Shown piece after piece: positions 27,813 to 35,158 of a stretch of DNA of 64,000 nucleotides. Position numbers and translations under genes: made by a program. Below the pieces are notes generated by a model, which ran no database searches, was not told the DNA's origin, and was given only the letters and a program-made list of their open reading frames with translations. The DNA comes from Microvirga aerilata (GTDB taxonomy: Bacteria; Pseudomonadota; Alphaproteobacteria; Rhizobiales; Beijerinckiaceae). The stretch spans positions 1 through 64,000 of the forward strand of contig NZ_JAEQMY010000012.1 of assembly GCF_016743775.1 (NCBI RefSeq). The letters run 5' to 3'. Within the stretch, counting starts at the first letter, position 1; each line of letters starts with the position of its first letter.

Positions 27813-29471
27813 TCAGGACGGAAGACCAGGCCTGAGCGCGGCCACACCGAACTCGCGCTCAAGGGCCATTCCCAAGTTCAGGATGGACCCCTCCTCGAAA
27901 AGCCGCCCCCAGATCGAGATACCCTGCGGCACCCTGAACGTCGGTCCCGCTGCGTCAGGTTCGCCTGTCGTAAGCTTGCCCTCACCGAGGGAGGCATCGC
28001 TGCGGGTGCCAACATCAAGGAAGCCAGCGCGCAGGTGTAAGCATGGATGGCCGGTGAAGTTGCTTGCGATCAGCATCGGGCCGGTCATGAACGGCCCGAT
28101 CAGCGCATCAACTTGGGAGAAGAGGCCGTCTAGCGCCAGCATCACCTGATAGCGCAGCCGGTCGAGCTGGACGTGGTCCACAGCCGAGAGAAACCGCGCC
28201 TTGCGGAAGGTGTTGGGCCATGCGCCCTCGTCCTGCCAGGTCAGGGTGTCGTCGAGATCGGTCAGCGTCAGCTCCTCGAAGGCGGCGGCGGCCTCAGCAT
28301 AGAGGATGTTCATCAGCGAACCGTAGGGCAGATCGGGCAGTGAGACTTCGACAACCTCGATCCCGAGGCGGCGCACGGCCTCAAGTGCCGCATGGTCGAC
28401 TGCGTTGGCTCCCTCACCAAATGCCTCAGGCAGGTAGCCGAGCCGCATCCCCGCAAAGTCCGCGTTCGCATCGAAATGAAATGGCGCATCAATGGACGAG
28501 CGATCCGCGAGATCAGGGCCATTGAGGGCAGCCAGCACAATGGCGGTGTCCTCGACTGATCGGCAGATCGGCCCTACCTTGTCGAGCGACCAGCAGAGCG
28601 CCATACCGCCCGCGCGCGAGACCCGGCCGAAGGTCGGGCGCAAGCCGGTAGTGCCGCAGCGTTGACTCGGCGATGTGATGGAGCCCAGCGTCTCCGTACC
28701 GATCGCAAAAGCACACAGCCCTGCGGCCGTGGCCGAAGCCGACCCGGCGCTCGATCCACTCGATCCTTCGTTGAGGTTCCAGGGATTGCGGGTGCGCCCG
28801 CCATACCAGATGTCGTTGTACGCCAGGGCGCCGACGGTTGTCTTGCCAAGCAGGACCGCGCCGGCCGCGCGCAGCTTACGAACGATGGTCGCATCGTTCT
28901 CAGGCACCCGCTCCCGGAACGGCTCCGCTCCCCAGCCGGTGACAATACCCTTGGTGTCAAACAAATCCTTGAGCCCATAAGGAATACCGTGGAGCGGCCC
29001 AAGATTGACGCCAGCCCGCAGCAGCGCATCCGCTGCGTCCGCCTCGGCCCGTGCAAGTTCAGGCGTCACCATCGCTAAACATTCAAGCTTAGGTCCGAGC
29101 GCCTCAATCCGGGCGAGGTAGATCTCTGTCAATCTGCGGCTGGTCAGAGCGCCCGAGGCAATCCAGGCAGAAAGCTGCGTCACCGGCGCAAAAGCGATGT
29201 CGGAGTCGTCTCGCGGGACGGACGTCGGCCCGGGGGCACTGAAGCGCAGCGGGCCCAGGGGGGCGGGCATGCGGAAGGTGGAGAGCCGGGGATCGAAACG
29301 GCTAGCCATCGGCGTAGAATTGGCGAGCGGCACCGCTCGGCGGGCACGGGCTGAGGTGATCTGACCCTCCAGATTGCCCGCCATTTGGCTTCGCTCTTGC
29401 GATGTATAGACAATCCCTAAGAGGCGCTCTGCTGCTTCGATGTCATTCGGAGTTATCGTTTGCTCATTCAT
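27813..29471 (-). CDS. Amidase-signature-family amidase
   Basis: The 552-residue protein has the Ser-cisSer-Lys triad of the amidase signature family: Lys in YGLKDLFDTKG, cis-Ser in the Gly/Ser-rich GSSGSSAGSASA, and the nucleophile in the LGSITSPSQRCG block (the usual motif has GSIR-x-P). About 100 extra N-terminal residues precede the domain, as in allophanate hydrolase and other carbon-nitrogen amidases. It hydrolyses an amide to acid and ammonia in the cytoplasm. It is the first enzyme gene after the GntR regulator and precedes the peptide importer. Substrate unknown. Confidence 0.87.
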   Translation of the reverse strand: MNEQTITPNDIEAAERLLGIVYTSQERSQMAGNLEGQITSARARRAVPLANSTPMASRFDPRLSTFRMPAPLGPLRFSAPGPTSVPRDDSDIAFAPVTQLSAWIASGALTSRRLTEIYLARIEALGPKLECLAMVTPELARAEADAADALLRAGVNLGPLHGIPYGLKDLFDTKGIVTGWGAEPFRERVPENDATIVRKLRAAGAVLLGKTTVGALAYNDIWYGGRTRNPWNLNEGSSGSSAGSASATAAGLCAFAIGTETLGSITSPSQRCGTTGLRPTFGRVSRAGGMALCWSLDKVGPICRSVEDTAIVLAALNGPDLADRSSIDAPFHFDANADFAGMRLGYLPEAFGEGANAVDHAALEAVRRLGIEVVEVSLPDLPYGSLMNILYAEAAAAFEELTLTDLDDTLTWQDEGAWPNTFRKARFLSAVDHVQLDRLRYQVMLALDGLFSQVDALIGPFMTGPMLIASNFTGHPCLHLRAGFLDVGTRSDASLGEGKLTTGEPDAAGPTFRVPQGISIWGRLFEEGSILNLGMALEREFGVAALRPGLPS

Positions 29472-29646
29472 CCTTACTGACCCCTATGCAAAACTTGCCG
29501 CTCATCAGAGGCAACATCGCAGGCTCTCGCATCAACTGAGACTTTCCTTGGCGTTCCCGATTGATCCTGCCCGGCCGACAGTGATGCTTGCTTATTGCCC
29601 CGCGCTGGGCGCAGGAACGATTTTGGTCCCACGCCATCTGGAGAGT

Positions 29647-30441
29647 TCATCGCCGGCCACGCTGCTTCACACTCCATATTGGAGTTCTTTCTTGATATTC
29701 AGGAGAAATGGTTGTTCCCGACGAAGCCCAGCCATCATAGGATAGGGGGCTCGTCATGGTCTGGAGAATGCCGTCACGGACGAGTTGCAGGTGCTCGCGC
29801 ATGGCTTGCTCTGCGGCATGGGCCTCGCGCTGTCCAATGGCGGTGATAACCCGGCGGTGCTGCTCAGCGATCAGCCGCTGCCGCTCGCCGGAGCGAGCGC
29901 GTTCGCGCAGAAGCAGCCAAGTCTTGTCCTGCCGGATACGATCGACCATCTCGAAAATCGCCAGCAGCAGGCTGTTACCGGCAATCTCCGCAATCGTCCG
30001 GTGCAGAGCGCTGTCCCAGAGCTCGCGACTGTCCGCGTCAGCGCTGGACGTGACCCTGTCGGCAAGGCGCAACAGGCGCTGGACGTCGCCGTTCGAGGCC
30101 CGCAGCGCCGCCATTCGCGCGAGGGCCGGCTCGATCTCGAGACGGACATCCATGACCTCGAGGGGATTGGTGCGCTCGGTCAGTTCTTCCAAGCTCGGGT
30201 GGGGCTGAACTGGACGCGGGCCGAGGAATGTCCCTTTTCCTTGATGGCGCCAGATCCGTCCCTCGGTTTCCAGGACCTCGAGAGCCCGCCTCAGGGCCTG
30301 TCGGCTGATACCAATTTGCGTGGCCAGAACACGCTCCGGTGGGAGCCGTTGCCCCTCCTCGAAGGAGCCCTCCTCAAGCAGAGCCCGAAGCCGCACCAGG
30401 GCAAGGTTCGAGCTATTAGGCAATGACTCTGGTTGGGACAT
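29647..30441 (-). CDS. FadR/GntR-family regulator with FCD domain
   Basis: About 264 residues. A winged HTH is seen in LRALLEEGSFEEGQRLPPER, then GISRQALRRALEVLETEGRI, followed by an all-helical FCD effector domain (LEIEPALARMAALRAS, DSALHRTIAEIAGNSLLLAI and the late EHRRVITAIG). These regulators usually repress catabolic operons and are released by a pathway metabolite, often a carboxylic acid, bound at a metal site in the FCD domain. It lies at the head of the 20-kb minus-strand cluster and probably controls at least the amidase-importer part. The start at 30441 fits the family N-terminus. Confidence 0.88.
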   Translation of the reverse strand: MSQPESLPNSSNLALVRLRALLEEGSFEEGQRLPPERVLATQIGISRQALRRALEVLETEGRIWRHQGKGTFLGPRPVQPHPSLEELTERTNPLEVMDVRLEIEPALARMAALRASNGDVQRLLRLADRVTSSADADSRELWDSALHRTIAEIAGNSLLLAIFEMVDRIRQDKTWLLLRERARSGERQRLIAEQHRRVITAIGQREAHAAEQAMREHLQLVRDGILQTMTSPLSYDGWASSGTTISPEYQERTPIWSVKQRGRR

Positions 30442-30539
30442 CGGACACCAAACGGAACCAACTGTTCTGCCAGCGCATAGCGTGGCGAACTTTCTGTTCA
30501 AAACCATGCGCACTGATGATCTTAATGCAAACCACCGCT

Positions 30540-30571
30540 AAACCAATCAGCAATTGGTCTGATACTGGTTT
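30540..30571. promoter_or_regulatory. Interrupted palindrome, likely operator of the GntR regulator
   Basis: The arms aaacca-atcag (30540-30550) and ctgat-ac-tggttt (30559-30571) form an inverted repeat broken only by two bases, with ttggtc-like half-sites inside. GntR/FadR regulators bind such TGGT...ACCA dyads. It lies about 100 bases upstream of the regulator start, the usual place for autoregulation. Confidence 0.5.
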
Positions 30572-31211
30572 GTCGCACAGGCTGACTGGAGCGGCGACCG
30601 GACGATGAGGAGTTGCTTCGTGCGAACCGGCGCGTCTTCGGGCATCGAACCGAAAAACTTCTAGGCCTGGGACGCCCCAAATCTTTCGGCTCGAGCGGTG
30701 CTGGATCATGCAAGGACAGCGCCTATGCTTGTTGGCTTCTGAAGCCGTGCAGCCCGCTTTCTCCGTGAAGTCAGGTTCAGGTTGATCATACCAGTCCGCC
30801 AACTTTTAGTCGCGTGGCTCCATCATCTGGTATTTAGCATGATCCGAGCGTGGCCTCCCCAAGGCGTGGGCAAGTGCTTGGCAGTCGCCCGCTTCGCCAC
30901 AGTAGAATCAATAGCTGACATATCGAACAGGCAGGAACGGTACGTTCCATGCTAAAACGTTATTCTGCCGATTTGGCTCTTATGATAGGATGAGGCAATT
31001 CAATTCCAAAGAGTAGCTTCAGATAGAGTATCTTCAGATATAGTCTTCGCTCCCTGTGCAGACTTCTTGAATCGCGCAAATGGTGTTTGGCGACCCCTCC
31101 AGACGCTCGAACCAGTTCAGGACATCACGCGCCGACAAGTGAACACGCTCTGGTCAGTCGGCACAAAGCCAACGAGCGCTCCCTTCCATGCCACCCTGCC
31201 CATGCAAAGAG
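30572..31211. other. Gap before the att site; no gene supported
   Basis: About 640 bases without a convincing gene. A small imperfect direct repeat (tcttcagata-like units) is seen at about 31,010-31,045. On the tandem-element model this is the right end of the left element. Confidence 0.4.
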
Positions 31212-31380
31212 CCCCCAGATCCGCAATCTGGAGAACAGCCTTAACGGAGCCAATCAGTTCCTCCCATATCAGGGCCAAAAAAGTCTCTTGTTTCCTTGCA
31301 CTAAGTCCAGTGTTAAGCCAAGATCGTCACATTGGATAACAGGGCGTAACGGCCCGTATCCGTTACCCCTGTGTTACCCC
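31212..31380 (+). other. att core plus integrase leader, copy B
   Basis: The 20-mer cccccagatccgcaatctgg (31212-31231) differs by one base from the anticodon arm of the tRNA-His half at 9226-9245. After 147 bases comes a leader (31359-31380, with tccgttaccc and gttacccc) nearly identical to that at 9374-9395. The integrase ATG follows 20 bases later. Unlike copy A, the T-arm and acceptor stem are absent on the left, as expected for an element-element (attP-like) junction. Confidence 0.65.
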
Positions 31381-31399
31381 GACGAGAGCACCAGACGGC

Positions 31400-32731
31400 A
31401 TGGCCCGCCCCCTCACGGCGCAAAGCGTCGATAAGCTCAAGCCCAATCCCGCCAAGCGGCTGGAGGTGCCCGACGGGCTGTTGCCGGGCCTCTACCTCAT
31501 CATTCAGCCGAGCGGCGCACGGTCATGGGCGGTGCGCTATCGCCGCAACGGCCAGACCCGCAAGCTGACGCTTGGCCCCTACCCTGCCCTCACCCTAGCC
31601 ATTGCCCGGGAACGCGCCCGCGCCGCTCTGAAGGCTGCCCAAGCCGGAGAGGATCCGGCGGCGGACAAGCGACAGGCTCCTGGTGCTACGGCAGTTGCCG
31701 ACGACGGCGCCAGCGACCTTATTTCAGACCAGCTCGACGCGTTCCTGGCCCGGCACGTCAGACTCAAGGGCCGTCCCCGCTACGCGGGCGAGGTCGAACG
31801 CCTGCTAGAGCGCGAGGTGCGCCCGCTGTGGGGCAACCGACGGGTGCAGGACATCACGCGCGCTGACGTGGTCGCCCTGCTTGATGCGCTCATGGATCGC
31901 GGCTCCCCCACGACCGCCAATCGTACGTTCGCCGCCGTCCGCAAGTTCTTCAATTGGCTGATCGAGCGCTCTGTGCTGGACGCCTCGCCCTGCATGCGCG
32001 TGCGCGCACCCCATGCCGAAACGAGCCGCGACCGGGTGCTAAGCGAGGATGAGCTGCGCTGGCTTTGGATGGCCAGCGAGCGCCTAGGCTGGCCGTTTGG
32101 CCCCTTCACGCGCTTTCTCCTGCTCACGGGTCAGCGGCGCGATGAGGTGGCCAAGGCACGCCGCAACGAACTCAGGCAGCCTGACCTCTGGACGATCCCG
32201 CGCGAACGCACCAAGAACGGCATTGCTCACGACGTGCCGCTCAGCACAGCGGCCCAAACCGTCATGGCCAGCTTGTTGCCGGTCGCAGGGCGACCGGGCT
32301 ACCTGTTCACGACCACCGGCGAACATGCCGTCTCAGGCTACTCCAAGGCCAAGGCCCGCCTCGACCGGCTGATGCTGGAATGTGCCCGCGCGGAGGCTCA
32401 GGCGCGCGGCGGGGACCCGGATGCGATCATCCTGCCGGAGTGGCGACTGCACGACCTGCGACGCACGCTCGCCTCTGGCTTGGCCCGGCTGGGTCATCCG
32501 CCACATGTCGTAGAGGCAGTCCTGAACCACACCAACGGCACGATCAGCGGCGTTGCTGCCATCTACAACCGCTACTCCTATCTGGTCGAAAAGCGGCACG
32601 CGCTGGAAGCTTGGGGCCGGTTCATCGAGGCCCTTGCCGGTCCGCCGCGACAGCTCCCTCATTTAGGGGCAACCAGCGCTGCCGCCTCTGAGGCCTCTGT
32701 CTCATCGGGAGAACCGCTAAGGCACGGGTGA
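31400..32731 (+). CDS. Tyrosine recombinase/integrase (P4-type, DUF4102 N-terminus)
   Basis: The 443-residue integrase has an N-terminal arm-binding domain (LTAQSVDKLKPNPAKRLEVP, then RYRRNGQTRKLTLGPYPAL), a core-binding SAM-like domain (about 115-200) and a catalytic domain with all active-site signatures: Arg in TGQRRDEV, HDLRRT, His in VLNHTNG and the Tyr in YNRYSYL. It should integrate and excise the element at the adjacent att core. It is followed by AlpA-like, Rep-like and DUF927 genes, a usual element backbone. The gene appears intact. Confidence 0.92.
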   Translation: MARPLTAQSVDKLKPNPAKRLEVPDGLLPGLYLIIQPSGARSWAVRYRRNGQTRKLTLGPYPALTLAIARERARAALKAAQAGEDPAADKRQAPGATAVADDGASDLISDQLDAFLARHVRLKGRPRYAGEVERLLEREVRPLWGNRRVQDITRADVVALLDALMDRGSPTTANRTFAAVRKFFNWLIERSVLDASPCMRVRAPHAETSRDRVLSEDELRWLWMASERLGWPFGPFTRFLLLTGQRRDEVAKARRNELRQPDLWTIPRERTKNGIAHDVPLSTAAQTVMASLLPVAGRPGYLFTTTGEHAVSGYSKAKARLDRLMLECARAEAQARGGDPDAIILPEWRLHDLRRTLASGLARLGHPPHVVEAVLNHTNGTISGVAAIYNRYSYLVEKRHALEAWGRFIEALAGPPRQLPHLGATSAAASEASVSSGEPLRHG

Positions 32732-32902
32732 ACGGCTTGCCTTTCATAACGCCCTCATGGCCTCCGATCATGTTGAGGTTCCAACCCTTGACTTGAAGCC
32801 GATGCGAGACCACACCAACGTGAACTTCACCCGGGCCGCTAGCCGGAGCAGTTGCCAGTCGATTTCAGCCGCGTCAGCACACATCGCTTGTGACGGCCCA
32901 AA

Positions 32903-33151
32903 TCATCTGCAGGAAGTCCTCTCTATCCGACGCCTTCGCCTCTCCTCATCATCCATTTTGAACGGGCACCGCGCCTCTTGGGGCACCGCGATCATGATTC
33001 GGATCGTAGGTTCACCACAGCAGATGAAAGAATTGCCCTCAGCCTTGAATGGAGGCCCAGAGGCCAAAGTCGTGAACAACACCAATATCACGACGCAGAG
33101 GCCTGATGTGACCGCTCTTGCATCACGCGCTAGCCTGTGTTCAACTGCCAT
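32903..33151 (-). CDS. Possible small membrane-anchored protein
   Basis: An 82-residue frame starting MAVEHRLARDARAV has a hydrophobic stretch (LCVVILVLFTTLAS) and then a polar region with a Cys pair. The composition looks protein-like, but no ribosome-binding site precedes the start and no family is recognised. The rest of 32,732-33,497 shows no supported gene. Confidence 0.3.
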   Translation of the reverse strand: MAVEHRLARDARAVTSGLCVVILVLFTTLASGPPFKAEGNSFICCGEPTIRIMIAVPQEARCPFKMDDEERRRRRIERTSCR

Positions 33152-33497
33152 CGTGGTGAAGGTTTGGGACACCACGCACTGTGCCAAAACACGGTGCGCG
33201 ACGCCTTAGGAGGAACCGAACATTTAAAGGCTGCGGCAACGTGAGTTGTCTTGGCCTTCAAATGGATTTGGAGGCTCTAGGCGTGACAGACAAAACTATT
33301 ATCGTCTTTATAACCTGTCCTGCGATGCAGGCTCGCCTTTTGAGGCCGCCACGGCTTCGGACTGCTCTGAGCAAACATCGGCTCGGGAATTCCATCGGTC
33401 GTGCCCTGTGCCGCCGATCAACATCGGTATCTCTGACACTACGATTTTCAGTCGCTCCTCCTCACGGGATCGCGCTTTGTGACAGTGAGGGCCACCG

Positions 33498-33710
33498 ATG
33501 AACCCGCTTGACTACCTTATCACAGCCCCTCGGCTCCGGCACCGCTTTGGCGGCATCTCGGACATGACCTTATGGCGTTGGCTCCGCGACCCCCGTCTGC
33601 AATTCCCCAAGCCCCTGGTGGTCAACGGACGGCGTTACTGGTGGCTCCGCGATCTTGAGGAATGGGAGGCGGCCCAGCGCCTGCCTGACCGTGGCCCGAA
33701 CACTTCGTAA
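33498..33710 (+). CDS. AlpA-like helix-turn-helix protein
   Basis: The 70-residue protein has the MerR/excisionase-like fold of AlpA regulators: a helix-turn-helix (LRHRFGGISDMTLWRWLRDP) and the wing FPKPLVVNGRRYWWLRDLEE that is diagnostic of the family. In prophage and island contexts such proteins activate the integrase or act as excisionases. It lies about 770 bases downstream of the integrase and 300 bases before the Rep-like gene, all on one strand. Confidence 0.85.
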   Translation: MNPLDYLITAPRLRHRFGGISDMTLWRWLRDPRLQFPKPLVVNGRRYWWLRDLEEWEAAQRLPDRGPNTS

Positions 33711-34012
33711 GCGGCAGAAACTGATGGCTGACAACACGCTTAACAAGCAGCTCCGCGCACTTGCGCCGGTTGGACTGGCGCAGCAGCGAAAAGCCATTTC
33801 AGTAAAGTAAGCACAGCGGCGCCAGCCGCCATTTCACAGCCACAACCGCTCACACGTCAGCCATTTCGCATGGCCGACGAGCGGGAGCACCTTGCCCAGG
33901 ATCACACCCATGCCCGAACCCGATTTCTTGCCGTCCATTGGCCAGCCCACTGCCATCCGCCCGTGGCCCACATCTACCTGCCCTCTCCGACTGCTGCGTG
34001 AGGAGGTTGGCC

Positions 34013-34930
34013 ATGCTGTTTAACCGCCGCTACACCTATGACCCAACCCAAGCGTCGCCCTTGATCTGTGAGATGATCGCCTCAGGGCGCTACGAAGGGA
34101 ATGGTCCTCCGCACTGGAAGGTCGGCAGGTTCCAAAAGTCTTGCCAGACAGCCGAGGACGCAGAGCAGCAACGGTACGAACTGATTGACCAACTCCGACG
34201 CGCTAGTAAACACAACCCAGCCGCACTGGTCCTAGCCAATCGATTGGAAATCTGCCATCGGCTCAGTCGCTGTATGAGCGGTGCTTGTCCCGAGTGCCTA
34301 CGGATCCTGCAGCGATGGTTTGTGGCTTCGAGCTTCAGCTTTCTCAAGGAACTCGGGCAGGATGTCAGCATCCTATCGCTGGTTCCACCTGATCAAGGAA
34401 TGCCCATCGGGCAATTCGGACCTGAAGTCCTACCAGCCATGGCCAACCGCGTGAGAAAGGCCATGGAGAAGGCGGGCATCACCATTGCTGTCGGCGGCTT
34501 GGATTTTAGCGCCAACGAGCACGAAGCCGACGAGTTCACGCCGTACTACCAACCCCAGCTGTGGGTGCTAATCCCTCGGCACGAAGCACGGAAATCCAAA
34601 GCAAATCTGCTGGCAGTCTTTCCACCGACTCACACCACACGTCGTCCAGTCAAAATCCTGAAATGGAACGGCAACCGTGCGGCATTGGCATACGCCATCA
34701 AATCCAAATTCAACCGCCGCATGACCTATGACCGGGAAGCCAGTGACAATGGCTCACAACATGCCTGTCAAAACACTCGCCACCGTCCGCTGCGTGTCGA
34801 ACAGCAAATCGAGCTTATGATCGCACTGGATCAGGCGGGCCTCAATGCACGACTGTTCATGCGTGGGGCACGCATTGTGCGAACGAACCACGGACCGATG
34901 ATCAGACCGATCACGAAGCTCAATCCATGA
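34013..34930 (+). CDS. Rep-like protein with Cys cluster and degenerate HUH motif
   Basis: A 305-residue protein; the start at 34013 is supported by AGGAGG seven to eight bases upstream. Cys81, Cys87, Cys92 and Cys95 (C-x5-C-x4-CPEC) resemble the metal-binding cluster found in some rolling-circle Rep proteins. About 85 residues later YQPQLWVLIP (179-188) sits where such Reps carry HPHLHVL; the metal-binding histidines would be replaced by Gln, Gln and Trp. If this alignment is right, the nickase site is dead and the protein may be a DNA-binding derivative. It precedes the DUF927 helicase gene. I do not recognise a named family. Confidence 0.6.
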   Translation: MLFNRRYTYDPTQASPLICEMIASGRYEGNGPPHWKVGRFQKSCQTAEDAEQQRYELIDQLRRASKHNPAALVLANRLEICHRLSRCMSGACPECLRILQRWFVASSFSFLKELGQDVSILSLVPPDQGMPIGQFGPEVLPAMANRVRKAMEKAGITIAVGGLDFSANEHEADEFTPYYQPQLWVLIPRHEARKSKANLLAVFPPTHTTRRPVKILKWNGNRAALAYAIKSKFNRRMTYDREASDNGSQHACQNTRHRPLRVEQQIELMIALDQAGLNARLFMRGARIVRTNHGPMIRPITKLNP

Positions 34931-35158
34931 CAAGCAAAATCAGTGAAATCCGTAAAAGGCAGGAATTAGCTTGTTATCAGCCGCTGGAAGCCCGTTAAAC
35001 AACAAAAATCGATAGAAAACGGTGTGAACTGCACGTTGGTCGGCGCCGATCCTGTCAACCACTCGCCGCTGATATCAGCGATCCATTTCAGGTGAGCAGG
35101 TGAGCAGGTGAGCAGTTGCACCACCCCTATAGCACTTCTCAATCAAGGAACAGAGACA
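34931..35158. repeat. Palindrome and three 8-bp tandem repeats upstream of the helicase gene
   Basis: A perfect 14-bp palindrome cgctgatatcagcg lies at 35067-35080. Immediately downstream are three head-to-tail copies of ggtgagca at 35091-35114. They lie between the Rep-like and helicase genes, a position where elements of this kind often have an origin or an operator. The AT-rich stretch at 34,995-35,025 (aacaacaaaaatcgatagaa) adds to that impression. Confidence 0.45.

Noticed and set aside
31190-31231. A complete tRNA gene at att copy B
   Set aside because: Only the anticodon-arm sequence is present; no T-arm, D-arm or acceptor stem can be folded.
33181-33501. 106-codon plus-strand frame before the AlpA-like gene
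   Set aside because: Composition is unlike protein and it overlaps the AlpA-like start; no ribosome-binding site.
35091-35114. CRISPR-like repeat
   Set aside because: The three ggtgagca units are contiguous 8-mers without spacers; no CRISPR array or cas gene exists in the window.
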